Of a DNA stretch of 64,000 nt, positions 9,001 to 18,446 are shown piece by piece; position 1 is the first letter of the stretch; the number at the start of each line of letters is the position of its first letter. This stretch comes from DASQUK01 sp963756425 (lineage in GTDB: Bacteria; Actinomycetota; Acidimicrobiia; Acidimicrobiales; VFJN01): positions 156,846-220,845 of the forward strand of contig CAVWNW010000018.1 in the NCBI GenBank assembly GCA_963756425.1, written 5' to 3'. The notes under the pieces were generated by a model. It was not told the DNA's origin. It searched no databases and was given only the letters and a program-made list of their open reading frames with translations. Both the position numbers and the translations under genes were made by a program.

Positions 9001-9898
9001 TCTGGTCCGGGAGGTACCCGTGAGCCAGCACGTTCTCCTGGGTGTCGCCGGCCACGCAGGTTCCCGCAAAGGCACCGCAGTTGTTCCTGCGGTTGCCGTC
9101 GTTGAACCGGTCGGGAATGGCGAAGTAGAGGAGCTCGTCGACGAACGGGTGGCGCACGGGCTCGCGCACGAGCGCTGCGTCGTCGACCGGCACCGCCGGC
9201 GTCACGGTGATGTCGAGCAGGTGGCTGGCCTGGTCGTAGCTGAACGTGGCGGCGTCACCGGCGGACCCGACAGTGAACGTGATGTTGGCGCCGTCACGGA
9301 CGCCACCGGCCCCGTAGTTCTCGTCCCACGTCTCGTCGATCGCCACCTTGGCCTCGTAGGTGCCAGGCGGCAGCGATGACGTCGAGAAGCGCCCGACCCC
9401 GTCGCCGTCGGGGTCCTGCAGCCAGGACCGCAGGCAACCCGGATCCCAATCACTGGTACAGCCCAGCTCGCTCTGGAAGCTGCCGGGCGCGGTGGCGATG
9501 ACCGACGTCTGGTTGTCCGTGACCCAGTGGGTCTCGTCGTCGTAGAAGAACTTGACCGGGCCCGTGGCTGCCAGGGACAGGCCGATGTTCGGTCCGTCAC
9601 GCACGGCGCCGGCGCCGTAGCTCTCGGCCCACGTGCCGTCGAGCGCCGCCTTGTACTCCCAACTCCCGGCCGGGAGCGGAAAGCTCGCCTGCCAGACACC
9701 GTCATCGGCGTCGAGCGCCAGATGGGTCGTCGCGCACTCCGGCTGCCAGTCGCCAGGGCAGCCCAGCTCCTGCTGGAAGCTCCCGGCAACGGTCACGGTG
9801 GTCGGCTCGGCCGCCGCTGGGCCGGCCGTGCCGGCGACCCCGAGCGTCGCAGCAACGATGCCCGGGACCAGAAGCAGCACGAGTGGTCTACGCGCCAT
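6029..9898 (-). CDS. Secreted multidomain alpha-amylase/pullulanase-type glycoside hydrolase (GH13)
   Basis: 1289 residues. A signal peptide covers about residues 1-30 (ending GPAAA). Two X25-type modules follow (about 33-132 and 136-236, both with GSFQ-ELGC and NYGAGG/SYGAGA motifs). The GH13 catalytic barrel spans about 253-755, with VTNHT, the nucleophile region GFRIDTTKH, the acid/base region FGEVFDQ and the GNHD motif. Then come a beta C-domain, a bridging Ig-like region (about 850-925) and two CBM41/PUD-type starch-binding modules beginning IHYARPAGDYGD (about 961) and IHYRRPAGDYGD (about 1174). It should act outside the cell on starch, pullulan or glycogen-like polymers. ATG 9898 is preferred over a GTG two codons upstream. 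Confidence 0.93.
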   Translation of the reverse strand: MARRPLVLLLVPGIVAATLGVAGTAGPAAAEPTTVTVAGSFQQELGCPGDWQPECATTHLALDADDGVWQASFPLPAGSWEYKAALDGTWAESYGAGAVRDGPNIGLSLAATGPVKFFYDDETHWVTDNQTSVIATAPGSFQSELGCTSDWDPGCLRSWLQDPDGDGVGRFSTSSLPPGTYEAKVAIDETWDENYGAGGVRDGANITFTVGSAGDAATFSYDQASHLLDITVTPAVPVDDAALVREPVRHPFVDELLYFAIPDRFNDGNRRNNCGAFAGTCVAGDTQENVLAHGYLPDQKGYYHGGDLEGLRRKLPYLQGLGVTAIWVGPIFTNKPTQSDTTDLYGHSAGYHGYWIEDFLHVDPHLGTNAEFARLVDEAHDRDMKVVMDIVTNHTADVIQLEGNAGYRNKRDFPYRDTAGQPFNDSDFAYSGQPDYSFPDVNASSFPYAATVPPGEANVKNPAWLNDPLLYHNRGNTSFTGENSLYGDFFGLDDLWTERREVVEGMVDIYSFWIDEFGVDGFRIDTTKHVNMEFWQKFGPDILAAAEARGIDDFFAFGEVFDQQFGPPFMSEFSTRGRLQSTIDFGFQLAARGFASQSASTDALRDFFALDDYYTDADSNAYAMPTFLGNHDMGRIGYFLQRVDQAGAADAELLARSRLAHALMFFARGQPVVYYGDEQGFVGDGGDKDAREDMFANFVPSYADNDLIGTDETSADDNFGRDHPLYETIKELGKLSRQHPALRSGAQIHRVSADVPGVYAFSRIDRDQRIEYVVALNNSETAASADVPTYSSSGTKYKLVSRKLAPSANVPDTVTTGADGALGLTVPALGVVVYQAKKPVPASDAAPGIAITSLEHGDTAELGTNTWDGHRVTDRVEVSAELDQDAYAEVTFAVREGSGDYVPIGTDDNPPYRVFYDASHLRGHEDTRLSFRAIVNDLSGHLAADEVVNVGVEFPEAAAPRNPYAVIHYARPAGDYGDHTTGNANDFWGLHLWGDAIAPEEATDWTSPKPFLGEDEYGRFAFVKLANDTLPVNFIVHRGDTKDPDNSPDRSFDPGTTPEIWLRQGDATIYTSQAAAQGHATVRYACTDCSAVTIDASSPEGPIRTNSPPDATDDYGAVFTLTPPDLSSPLTVTVRNGGTVDIDAQTLTPTETPTAWFQPGEQVVHRSRGAAEDFATIHYRRPAGDYGDPTSTDFNDFWGLHVWTGAATEPPWTDPVRPVGQDVFGIEFRIDLSDGADQLAYILHRGDTKDPGPDQFLVFDTYGHEVWQLQGADPERPYAAPPATMAAGP

Positions 9899-9987
9899 GG
9901 CCACACCCCCTGATCGCCCCTGAGCATAGAGTGCGGCGCGGAACTCGTTCCGTGGTCCACGCGGGCGCGTGACATCGTGGTCAACCG

Positions 9988-10653
9988 ATGCGCGAGCCGC
10001 CCGAGCTGCCCCCTGACGGCGAGCTGGTGGCGCGCCTGCGGTCCAGGGACGACGCCGCCTTTGCGCTGGTGCTCGACGCCTGGTCCGGCGGGATGGCCCG
10101 GGTGGCCCGATCCATCGTGTCGACGCACGCCTCCGCGGACGAGGTCGTGCAGGACGCATGGCTTGCGGTCATCCAGGGCGTCGGAAGGTTCGAGGGCCGC
10201 TCGTCGCTCAAGACCTGGGTGTACCGGATCCTGGTCAACGCCGCGAAGCGGCGGGCGCTGCGCGAGGGGCGCCATGTCTCGTGGAGCCCGGTGGCCGGCG
10301 AGGACAACACGCCCACCGTCGATCCGGCGCGGTTCGGCGGCCCGGACGACCGGTTTCCCGGGCACTGGTTGGCGTTCCCGGCGCCATGGTCGTCGCCCGA
10401 GCAGGACATGCTTGCCGGCGAGGTCCAGGCGCAGGTCGAGGCCGCGCTGGCCGAGCTGCCCGCCCGCCAGCGGGTCGTCATCACGCTCCGCGACGTCGAG
10501 GGCTATGGCTCCGACGAGGTGTCCTCCATCCTGGAGATATCGGCCGCCAACCAGCGGGTGCTGCTGCACCGCGCCCGGGCGTTCGTGCGCGGCAAGCTGG
10601 AGGAGTACTTCGTGGCGTCGACATCAGACCCCGGAACCGTGGTGAGCCCGTGA
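9988..10653 (+). CDS. ECF-family RNA polymerase sigma factor
   Basis: 221 residues. Region 2 includes the DEVVQDAWLAVIQGVGRFEGRSS type motif and KTWVYRILVNAAKRR. After a linker of about 50 residues, region 4 has LPARQRVVITLRDVEGYGSDEVSSILEIS, a typical sigma-70 helix-turn-helix. The long linker is somewhat larger than in minimal ECF factors. The stop overlaps by 4 bp (GTGA) the start of the zinc-finger anti-sigma gene. It is divergent from the amylase gene with 89 bp between them, so it might control either its own operon or the amylase. Confidence 0.93.
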   Translation: MREPPELPPDGELVARLRSRDDAAFALVLDAWSGGMARVARSIVSTHASADEVVQDAWLAVIQGVGRFEGRSSLKTWVYRILVNAAKRRALREGRHVSWSPVAGEDNTPTVDPARFGGPDDRFPGHWLAFPAPWSSPEQDMLAGEVQAQVEAALAELPARQRVVITLRDVEGYGSDEVSSILEISAANQRVLLHRARAFVRGKLEEYFVASTSDPGTVVSP

Positions 10654-10889
10654 CCGACCTGAACTGCGACGAGCTGGTGGAGCTGGTCACCGACTACCTC
10701 GACGGCGCCCTCGATGACGAGACCGGGCGTCGAGTCGCCGACCACCTCGCCGGTTGCGACGGCTGCACCTCCTACGTCGACCAGATGCGGCAGACGATCG
10801 CGACCTTGGGCTCGTCACCGTCCGACACCGAGCTGACGGACGAGGCTCGCAGCGCGCTGCGGGCGGCGTTCCGGGAGCCGCCCGGCTGA
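10650..10889 (+). CDS. Zinc-finger (zf-HC2) anti-sigma factor
   Basis: 79 residues from GTG overlapping the sigma factor stop. It contains the HxxxCxxC zinc-binding motif in DHLAGCDGC, preceded by NCDELVELVTDYLDGAL, the usual start of zf-HC2/ZAS anti-sigma domains. No transmembrane segment follows, so this is a soluble anti-sigma protein. It probably binds the neighbouring ECF sigma factor and releases it on a redox or other signal. A close paralogue lies at 12253. Confidence 0.9.
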   Translation: MTDLNCDELVELVTDYLDGALDDETGRRVADHLAGCDGCTSYVDQMRQTIATLGSSPSDTELTDEARSALRAAFREPPG

Positions 10890-10952
10890 TCCGCCCGCCG
10901 GATGGAGCCGCCCGGCGTGTAACGCCTGGGCCGATCGTGACTCTGCAGAGTC

Positions 10953-12248
10953 ATGGTCGACACAACCGTCGAGCCTTCGGTCAACGCATCGCTGCGGCGG
11001 CGGCTGCTGCCACTGCAGCTGGCCGTGGCGCTCCAGGGGTTCATGCTCTGGGTGCCGGTCGAGAAGCTGTTCATGAACGAGATCGGCTTCGATGCCGCCA
11101 CCGTCGGTGTGATGGCGGCGGCCTACGCGGCGCTGGTGCCGCTGGTCGAGATCCCCTCGGGGATCCTCGCCGACCGCTGGAGCCGCCGGGGCGTCCTGAT
11201 CGTGGCGAGCACGGCCCTGATGCTGACCTCGCTGGTCGGCGGCCTCAGCAACAGCGTGCCGCTCTACATCGTCAGCGCCCTGTTCCTCGCCGTGTACTTC
11301 GCCATGTACTCGGGGACGATGGAGGCAACCGTATACGACACCCTGCTGGACGAGACCGGGGACAGCGACGGGTTCGAGCGCCGCCTCGGCCGGGTGCGCT
11401 TCGTGGAGAGCGCGACATTGGTCGCGAGCTCACTCGCCGGTGGCGTGCTCGCCGGGCTCACGACTCCCCGCCTGACGTACTTCCTCACCGTGCCGTTCGC
11501 CCTCGCGTCGATCGTGGCGCTGTTGCGGTTCGACGAGCCTCGGCTCCACAAGTCCGAGGAGTCGACGTCGCTCCGGAGCCACGTCGCCGTCACCTACCGC
11601 ACCATCACGCGGCGCCGCGAGCTGCTCCCCGCGGTTGGGCTGACTGTGCTCACCGCGTTGATGCTGCAGGTGATCTTCGAGTTCGGGCCGCTGTGGCTGG
11701 TGGCCTCGGGGACTTCACCGGGTCTGTACGGGCCGTTCTGGGCCGGCCTGGTGTCCACCCTGGGCCTGGGCGGCCTTCTCGCTGGGCGAGTACGGCTCAA
11801 CCGGCCGGCAACGGTGGCCAGCACGATCGCCGTGCTGACGTTGGCGAGCTGGGCGCTCACCGCGACCCGGAACCTCCTGGTGGTGGCGATCGCGCAGTTC
11901 GCCGTGGCGCTCGTGGTGGTGACCATGAGCATCTACGTCTCGCGGGTGCTCCACGACGCGGTGCCGTCGACGATCCGCTCCGGTGTGGTGTCGGGTGTCG
12001 GAGCGCTGTCGTGGGTCACCTTCCTGCCGTTCTCGCTGCTGTTCGGCGAGGTCAGCAAGAACTACGGCGTCGACACGGCGGCATGGATGATCACCGCTGT
12101 GGCCTTGCTGGCGGCCGCGGTGCTGGTCAAGGTCGTTCGCGCCGAGCGCGGCGAGGCGGTGGCCGCCGAGGTGGCCGCAGGGGAGGATGGCGGCGACGCC
12201 GCTGTGGAGGCCGAGAGTGTTCCGGCCGTCGGCGCACTGGCGGCGTGA
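10953..12248 (+). CDS. MFS transporter
   Basis: 431 residues with about 12 hydrophobic helices and the MFS loop 2-3 signature GILADRWSRRGVLI. The cytoplasmic C-terminal tail (about 40 residues, rich in Glu and Ala) is not conserved. The closest general type is a drug or small-molecule efflux MFS; the substrate is unknown. It lies between two zinc-finger anti-sigma genes and may belong to the same transcription unit. Confidence 0.88.
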   Translation: MVDTTVEPSVNASLRRRLLPLQLAVALQGFMLWVPVEKLFMNEIGFDAATVGVMAAAYAALVPLVEIPSGILADRWSRRGVLIVASTALMLTSLVGGLSNSVPLYIVSALFLAVYFAMYSGTMEATVYDTLLDETGDSDGFERRLGRVRFVESATLVASSLAGGVLAGLTTPRLTYFLTVPFALASIVALLRFDEPRLHKSEESTSLRSHVAVTYRTITRRRELLPAVGLTVLTALMLQVIFEFGPLWLVASGTSPGLYGPFWAGLVSTLGLGGLLAGRVRLNRPATVASTIAVLTLASWALTATRNLLVVAIAQFAVALVVVTMSIYVSRVLHDAVPSTIRSGVVSGVGALSWVTFLPFSLLFGEVSKNYGVDTAAWMITAVALLAAAVLVKVVRAERGEAVAAEVAAGEDGGDAAVEAESVPAVGALAA

Positions 12249-12252
12249 CGCG

Positions 12253-12456
12253 GTGATCGCGCTCGAGTGCCGCACCATCGTCGAGCTCGCGTCCGTCTAC
12301 CTCGACGACGACCTCGACGCCGACCGCCACGATCGCGTCGACGCTCATTTGGCGGGATGTGACGGCTGCAAGCGGTACGTCGATCAGGTCGGCCAGACTG
12401 TGCGCCTCGTGGGTCGGCTGCAACGCGTGGATCCGGGCCGCCAGAGCTCCCATTGA
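12253..12456 (+). CDS. Orphan zinc-finger (zf-HC2) anti-sigma-like protein
   Basis: 67 residues from a GTG 5 bp behind the MFS stop. It matches the anti-sigma protein at 10650 in layout: ECRTIVELASVYLDDDL, then AHLAGCDGC (HxxxCxxC) and KRYVDQVGQTVRLVG. No sigma factor gene lies next to it. It may be a second regulator of the nearby ECF factor, or a duplicated anti-sigma protein whose partner is elsewhere. The tail after the zinc motif is only about 30 residues. Confidence 0.75.
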   Translation: MIALECRTIVELASVYLDDDLDADRHDRVDAHLAGCDGCKRYVDQVGQTVRLVGRLQRVDPGRQSSH

Positions 12457-12501
12457 TGCACCGTGGCGACCCGATCGCCGCCGACGCCGTTAGGAGATCC
12501 G

Positions 12502-13635
12502 ATGTCCGAGAGTCGAGCCGCGTACGACGAGCTATTGGCCACGCTCCGCACCGTCGGCGGGCGTTTCGCCGGTACTGATTGGGGTCTGACCGATCCCGTC
12601 GACGTCGCCGAGGGCCTCCGCGTGGTGACCCACCTGCTGGCCATCGGCCTCGAGACCCAGTTCGAGGACGACGCCGCACACCCCGTGTTCCGTGCCATCG
12701 TCACGCCGTGGCGGAAGGCCCTCGGCGACAACGCCGACGCCCGCTACCACGACGCGCCGGTCCACCCGGCCGGCACGTACCGCATGCGGGGCCGGACGGC
12801 CGGGGCGGTCTACGTGTCGTTGACCGTCGAGGCCGGTGCGGTTGAGGGTGCGTTCCCATCGGGGACCGCGGGATCGCTGAACGACTCCGGATTCGACGTG
12901 GCGGACGACGGTTCCTTCGAGATCACAGTGGGCGGTCCGGCCCGGAACCGCGGGTGGCTGGCGCTCCCGCCGGACGCCGCCCGCATCACCGTGCGTCACT
13001 ACTGGGAGGACGTCCGATGCCCCAACGTCCCGCCCGTTCCCGACCTGGGCCTGACCATCGAGCTCGTCGATGGCGATGTGCCGTCGGCCCCGGCGGCGCC
13101 GACGGACGCCTCGGTCGCAGCGGCGCTCCGCCGCACCGCCACGTTCGTGCGGAGCCGCACCCTCGACGTGATTCCGAAGCCCGGCGAGGGCGACGCCCCG
13201 GCGTTCGTGTCGCGCGTTCCGCACGTGTTCCCGCCCCCGGCGCGCCCGGGCGCTCACGCGCTGGCGGCGGCCGACGCCGCGTACAGCATGGCGCCCTACC
13301 TCCTGGGCCCCGACGAGGCCCTGGTCATGCGCGCCCGCTGGCCGAACTGCCGGTGCGCCAACGTCTCGCTCTGGAACCGCCAGCTCCAGACCTTCGACTA
13401 CCTGCGCCATCGGGTGAGCCTCAACCGTGCCCAAGCCGTCGCCGATCCGGACGGCGCCGTGACCATGGTCATCGCCCACCGCGACCCCGGCGTTCCCAAC
13501 TGGCTGTCGACCGAGGGCCGGCCGTTCGGCCTGGTGTTCTGGCGGTTCATGCTGCCCGAGGGCCCGATCGACACTCCCGCAGCCCAGGTCGTTCCCGTCG
13601 GATCGCTGCCTGAGCGCCCGCCCGGATCCCGCGGG
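12502..13635 (+). CDS. DUF1214-type protein lacking its expected stop
   Basis: About 378 residues of convincing protein from ATG 12502, with a PxGTYRMRGR segment, an AFPSGTAGSLNDSGFDV segment and the C-terminal pattern FWRFMLPEGPIDTPAAQVVPV, which normally closes DUF1214 proteins. The function of the family is unknown. In this frame there is no stop until 15030, so the open frame runs antisense through the whole sulfotransferase gene; that extension reads like an antisense shadow. A TGA at 13611-13613 lies just out of frame, so a one-base error near the end could hide the true stop. The end given here is where the sulfotransferase begins. Confidence 0.72.
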
Positions 13636-14874
13636 TCAGGCGTCCTCGACCGGGACCGCGAAGCGGTCCATGTAGTCGGCAAGGTCGGTGCGCAGCGCCG
13701 CGGCGTCGAAACCCCAGTCCTCGGCCGTGTACTGGTGCGTGCCGTGCTGGCCGCGGGGCTTGGCCGCCAGGTAGCGGGCGATGCGCTCGCGATGCCCGTC
13801 GGTCAGCTCGCGGCCGATCGCCTCGTACGCGCCTGCGATCGCGGCCACGGGGTCATCCATCAGGTCGGCGAACCGGACGTCGCCGTAAATGCCAGGCAAC
13901 GACCCCTCACGGCGTCGCCGAGCGATCGCGTTGAGGGCGTCAGCGAACAGGGCGCCGATCAGCGCCGACAGGACATCGAGGTCGACGGAGTCGGTGCGCA
14001 GCCAGCGGACCATCGCGGCGGTGCTGGCCGTGGACGGCATGGTGCGCGCCGGGTCACGGTGCGTCAGCACGATGCGGGCGTCGGGATACGCAGTGAGCAG
14101 GTCGTCCAGCATGAACACGTATCCCGGCGTCTTGAGCAGCCACCGCCGAGCCGGGCGCCCGTGCTGGACCGTCTGCAGCAGCGCCCGGTGGAACGCCAGG
14201 TCGGCGGCGACATCGGGTTGCCAGTCGCCCTGGTCGGTCAGCACCATCGACCAGTGGCTGCCGGCGAACGACGGCGCACAGATCGTGATGCACTCCACGG
14301 GCAGGTCCGACCGCAGCTCGTGCATCGCCGCGAACTCGGGCTGAACGTCGGCCCACAGCTCCTGCTCGGCCTCGGTCATCGCACGCCGTTCGTGCTCGGC
14401 GGTGCCGTCGGGCAGCACGGGGTGGATGACGTCCGTCGCCGTGGGCGAGCGCAGGCCGGGATCGAGGCCGAGCAGCTCGAACAGGATCGTGGTTCCCGAG
14501 CGCGCCGGCCCGGTGACGATCACCGGCGCCTCGATCACCTCGTCTGCGATCGACGGCTCGCCGCGCCGGCGCTCGCCGACCAGGAACCGGGTGCGCAGGC
14601 AACGCAGCAGCTCCTCCCGGGTCATGAGGCGGCCGACGACGTGCAGGTCACTGCGGTTGACTGCGTCGACAAGGGCGCGCAGGCGGGCCTCCCAGTCGCC
14701 ATCACCCAGGTCAGCGGGATCGGCGATGGCCGTGGACGTGCGCGCCTGCTCGATCAGGTCGGCGGCCTCGATGGGCACCAGGCGACGGGGTCCACCCGAG
14801 GCGGAGCCCATCGCGTTGACCCGCCTCACCCAGTCCGGCCGCCGGTACCTCTCCCGCATCGGTGTCACGCCCAT
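13636..14874 (-). CDS. Sulfotransferase family protein
   Basis: 412 residues. The 5'-phosphosulfate-binding loop is TGPARSGTTILFELLG, and the 3'-phosphate-binding region is RIVLTHRDPARTMPSTAS. These are the two hallmarks of PAPS-dependent sulfotransferases, although many bacterial members of this branch have unproven activity. ATG 14874 (MGVTPMRERYRRPDWVRRVNAMG) is chosen because the family usually begins with this RPxWVRRVNAMG region; an ATG at 14934 would add 20 residues. It is divergent from the large regulator at 15085 and convergent with the DUF1214 gene. Confidence 0.85.
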   Translation of the reverse strand: MGVTPMRERYRRPDWVRRVNAMGSASGGPRRLVPIEAADLIEQARTSTAIADPADLGDGDWEARLRALVDAVNRSDLHVVGRLMTREELLRCLRTRFLVGERRRGEPSIADEVIEAPVIVTGPARSGTTILFELLGLDPGLRSPTATDVIHPVLPDGTAEHERRAMTEAEQELWADVQPEFAAMHELRSDLPVECITICAPSFAGSHWSMVLTDQGDWQPDVAADLAFHRALLQTVQHGRPARRWLLKTPGYVFMLDDLLTAYPDARIVLTHRDPARTMPSTASTAAMVRWLRTDSVDLDVLSALIGALFADALNAIARRRREGSLPGIYGDVRFADLMDDPVAAIAGAYEAIGRELTDGHRERIARYLAAKPRGQHGTHQYTAEDWGFDAAALRTDLADYMDRFAVPVEDA

Positions 14875-14953
14875 GTTCCACCGAGTCAACCACAGGCCCT
14901 GGTCAGGGGGACCGACCGGCGGCGATCGAGCCATCACGCACAAGCGCGGAAGC

Positions 14954-14989
14954 CCGGGGGCCGGCAATCGCCCGTGTTGCGGCCCCCGG
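14954..14989. promoter_or_regulatory. GC-rich inverted repeat in divergent intergenic region
   Basis: Two arms (14954-14967 and 14977-14989) pair almost perfectly with one bulged base; the arms carry CCGGGGG and CCCCCGG and enclose a 9-base loop. It lies between the sulfotransferase and the divergent regulator. It could be a leader hairpin or an operator; nothing more specific can be said. Confidence 0.35.
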
Positions 14990-15084
14990 TGCCTCCGCTG
15001 GGGAATGACAGGATGGCGGAGGCGAATTAGCGAGCGCGAAGCGAACCCGGCCGCGATCGCGAGCCGGACCGGCGCCGCCGACTT

Positions 15085-18000
15085 ATGGTGTCGAGACGCA
15101 TGCCCCGCTCGTTCCGGTTCGAGCCACCTGAGCCGCGACCTGGTTCGCTCACGCGACCGCGGCTGCTGGTGACCCTGCTCGGTCGCTGGGAGCACAGGGT
15201 GACCTCCGTCGTGGGCGGACCGGGCATGGGCAAGACGACTCTGCTGGCGCAGGCCGTCGCCGAAAACCGCCTCGCGCCCCGCGGCGAGGACGTGTGGATC
15301 GGTCTCGAGCAGGCCGACGCCGACGGCGTAGCCCTGGCGCGCGACGTCCTGGCCGCGGCCGGCGGCGAGGGGGGCGATGTCGGCCAGGGTGCGATCACCG
15401 GCACGACGGACGACGTGCCCGAACCGGCCACGGTGGCGGACGCCGTGTGGCGCCGGGCCCCCACTCCGGTGTGCCTCGTGGTCGACGACGCCCAGTGGCT
15501 CCCGCCGGGCTCCGCGGGCGCGACCTGGCTGATCGCCCTGGTCGACGCCCTGCCCGCCAACGGCCACGTCCTCCTCGCCAGCCGTTGGTCGCCCGCCGTA
15601 CCCCTGGCGCGCCTCGCCAGCCAGGGTGCGCTCCTCGGCGTGTCCGAGGACGACCTGCGCTTCACGGAGGACGAGCTGTCCGAGTTCGCCGCCGGCCGGG
15701 GCCTTGCCACGGGGCGGCTCGACGACGCCAGCGGGTGGCCGGCGATGGCCGAGCTGGCCGCCAGCGTCGGGGACGACATGGCCGGTGACTACCTGTGGGA
15801 AGACGTACTCGAGCCCCTGGGGCCCGAGCGACGCCACGTGCTGGCCGTGGTGATCGATCTCGGCGGTGCCGACGCCGGCCTGGCGGCAGCCGCGCTCGGA
15901 GCGCCCGTCGATCTCGCCGGCGCCCTCGACGGCGTCCCGCTGGTCGCCCGCGGGGCGGACGGGTGGCGGGTGCCGCACGCGCTCTGGCATGGCGTGGCGG
16001 CGCTGGTGCTGGCCGACGACGAGCGGGCCTCCGTGCGCCGCCGGGCCGTCGACCACCTCGTCGGCAGGAACCGCTACGACGCCGCCCTGACCCTCGCCCG
16101 CGAGGCCGGCCTGGTCGATGTGCTGCCGCAGGTCCTGCGGGCGGCTTGCGTCAGCGCCCACCGGCCGCCCGGCCGCCAGCTCGACCGCTGGCTCGCCGAC
16201 CTCCCCGACGAGGTGCGCGACAGCCCGGGTGCAGCCCTGGCGGTGGCGGTCCGGGCTGCCGTCCTCGCGCCGGCCGAGGCGACCGAGCCACTGCGGACGG
16301 CCATCGACCGGTGCCGCGGGGTGGGCGACGCCGACGGTGAGGTGAGCGCCCTGGCGTTGCTCGGCGAGGTTGCCTGGTGGCGCGGCGACGGCGGGCTGCT
16401 GGCTGAGGTGCTGCCCCGGCTGTCGATGCTCGGCGCCCAAGGTCATCCCCTGGCCCGGGCGGTGGCCGGTCTCGGCGAGGCGGTGGTCGCGGACATCGTC
16501 GGCGGCGACGACGACGTGGTCGCCAAGCTCGACGCCATCGAGCACGGGGCGTTCGACGACGCCTGGGCGGCGATGGCCGGCTGGCTGCGGGCCACCACGC
16601 TGGCCGGCGGTGGCAGGGCGGAGGAGGCGGTCGCCGTCCTCGACGCCATCCCCCCGACCCCCGACCCGGCGCTCCAGCTCGCGATCGAGGGCGCCCACCT
16701 CCAGGCCCGCTGGGCGTTGGGCGGGATCGACGCAGTGGTCAGCGCCGTGCCACCGATCATCGACCGCTTCGAGGCCGCCGGCGTTCTCCAGTTCGAGCTG
16801 GTGAGCGCGGCGGAGGGCGCGTTCGTGGTGGCCTGGGTCGGCGACGTCGACGGGGCACGGGAGCTCGTGGCCCGCGTCCGGCGCAAGGAAGGAGATACCG
16901 ACTTCGGCCAGGCCGCCCGTCTCACCCTGGCGGAGGCGGCCGTGCTCGTCACGACCGGTGACGAACCGGCGGCCGCGGACCTGCTCGAGCGGGCGATCGC
17001 CATCCACGGCCTGGAAGGCGGTATCAACCGGCGAGCGTGGCGGCGCGGCTTGGCGCTGACCTACGTGCTCGTCCCGTCGGCGCGCGATCGTTGGGAGGCG
17101 GCCGAGCTGAGGGGGTCCGTCGCCGAGGCGCGTGCGCTCGCCCGGGCGGTGGTTGCCCTGAGGGAACGGTCGGGTTGCGCAGGCAGCGGGGCCCGCGCCG
17201 CAGGCACGCTGCCCCCGGCGTTGCGCGACCTCGACCTGGGCGACATGGCGCGCGTCCGTGCCGGGCTCCACCACCGGTTCGCCGTAGAGTTGGCGCTCGG
17301 CCTCGAGGCGGCCGGCCGGCCTGAGGCCGCCATGCTGCTCGAGGCCCTGGGGCCGCTCGGGCGCGAGGCCATGCGGGCCGAGGCGGGCACGAGTACGAAC
17401 CGAGCCAGGCACGCCAAGTCACTGCTGGCCGCCGTGCCGGCCCCGCCGGCGGATCGCACGGAGATCGCCGTGCTCGGGCCACTGGCGGTGGCGCGGAGCG
17501 GCGAGCCCGTCACGGACGGCGACCTGCGGCGAGAACGTGTGCGGGCATTGCTCGCCTTCCTGGTCGGCCACCGCACGACCAGCCGTGCGGCGATCATGGC
17601 CGCGCTCGTGGCCCGACCTGGGAGAGCGAGCGGCCGCGAACAACCTGCGGGTCACGATGACCTACCTGCTCCGGGTGCTCGAACCCTGGCGCTCGGCGCG
17701 CGAGCCCGCCTACCACGTCCGTGTGGACGGCCTGTCCGTCACGCTTGTGACCAGCGAATGGCTGGACATCGACGCCGACCGGTTCGACGACCACGTCGAC
17801 GCCGCTGCGAAGGCCGAGGCCGACGGCACACCATCGTTGGCGCTCGACCACAACCTGGCGGCGGTCGCGCTCTATCGGGGCGAGGCTTACGAGGGCGTCG
17901 CCGACGCCGACTGGATCGCGCTGGAGCGAGAGCGCTTCCGGAGCCGCTTCGTGGCCGCCGCCACCCGGGCCGGCGAGCTGCAGGTCGCCAGGGGCGACGT

Positions 18001-18226
18001 GAACGACGCCGAACGCGTCGTCGGGCGGGCGATCGAGGTCGACCCCTGGGCGGAGGACGCCTACGCCGTGCTGGTCTCGGTGGCGCTGGCCCGCGGTGAC
18101 CGGGCCGCCGCCCGTCGCGCCCTCGACCGGGCGCTGGCCGCCCTGGCCGAGCTCGACGTCGAGCCGTCCGAGGAGACCGAACGCCTCCGCCGCCGCATCG
18201 AGGGTGAAGCCGGCGAGACGAGGTGA
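15085..18226 (+). pseudogene. Large ATPase/BTAD transcriptional regulator, interrupted by a +1 frameshift
   Basis: About 1046 residues if corrected. The N-terminal STAND-type ATPase has Walker A GGPGMGKTT (about 44-52) and Walker B CLVVDDAQW (about 130). A long helical TPR-like middle follows. A C-terminal winged helix and BTAD domain starts near residue 795 (IAVLGPLAVARSG) and extends to 18226. After AALIMAALxx near 17607 the frame is broken: one extra G at 17608 turns the expected ALWPDLGERAAANNLRV into a different frame. Restoring it joins the two halves exactly (3142 bp, one base over a multiple of three). The layout, with the BTAD at the C-terminus, reverses that of SARP/AfsR proteins. 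Probably an activator of nearby genes. Confidence 0.85.
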
Positions 18227-18446
18227 CGTCGCCGTGAGGCACCGGGTTCCGCCAATTCGAGCCCGAGGCAATCGGTTCCGGCTGCGGAGCCCATGACCTC
18301 GGCCTACCGGTGGCGGAACCTATGACCTCGGGCTGCGGAGGCATCGGCGCCGCCTGTCGATCGGGTCCGGTCCCCGACGGTTGAGCGGCGCCCACGGGGG
18401 TACGAGTGCTAGTGCTCAGTAGCCGTGCCGGGGAGGCTGACAACCG

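Noticed and set aside
18286..18350. Repeated ATGACCTCGG segments upstream of the EF-hand gene
   Set aside because: Only two imperfect copies; too short and irregular to call an element.
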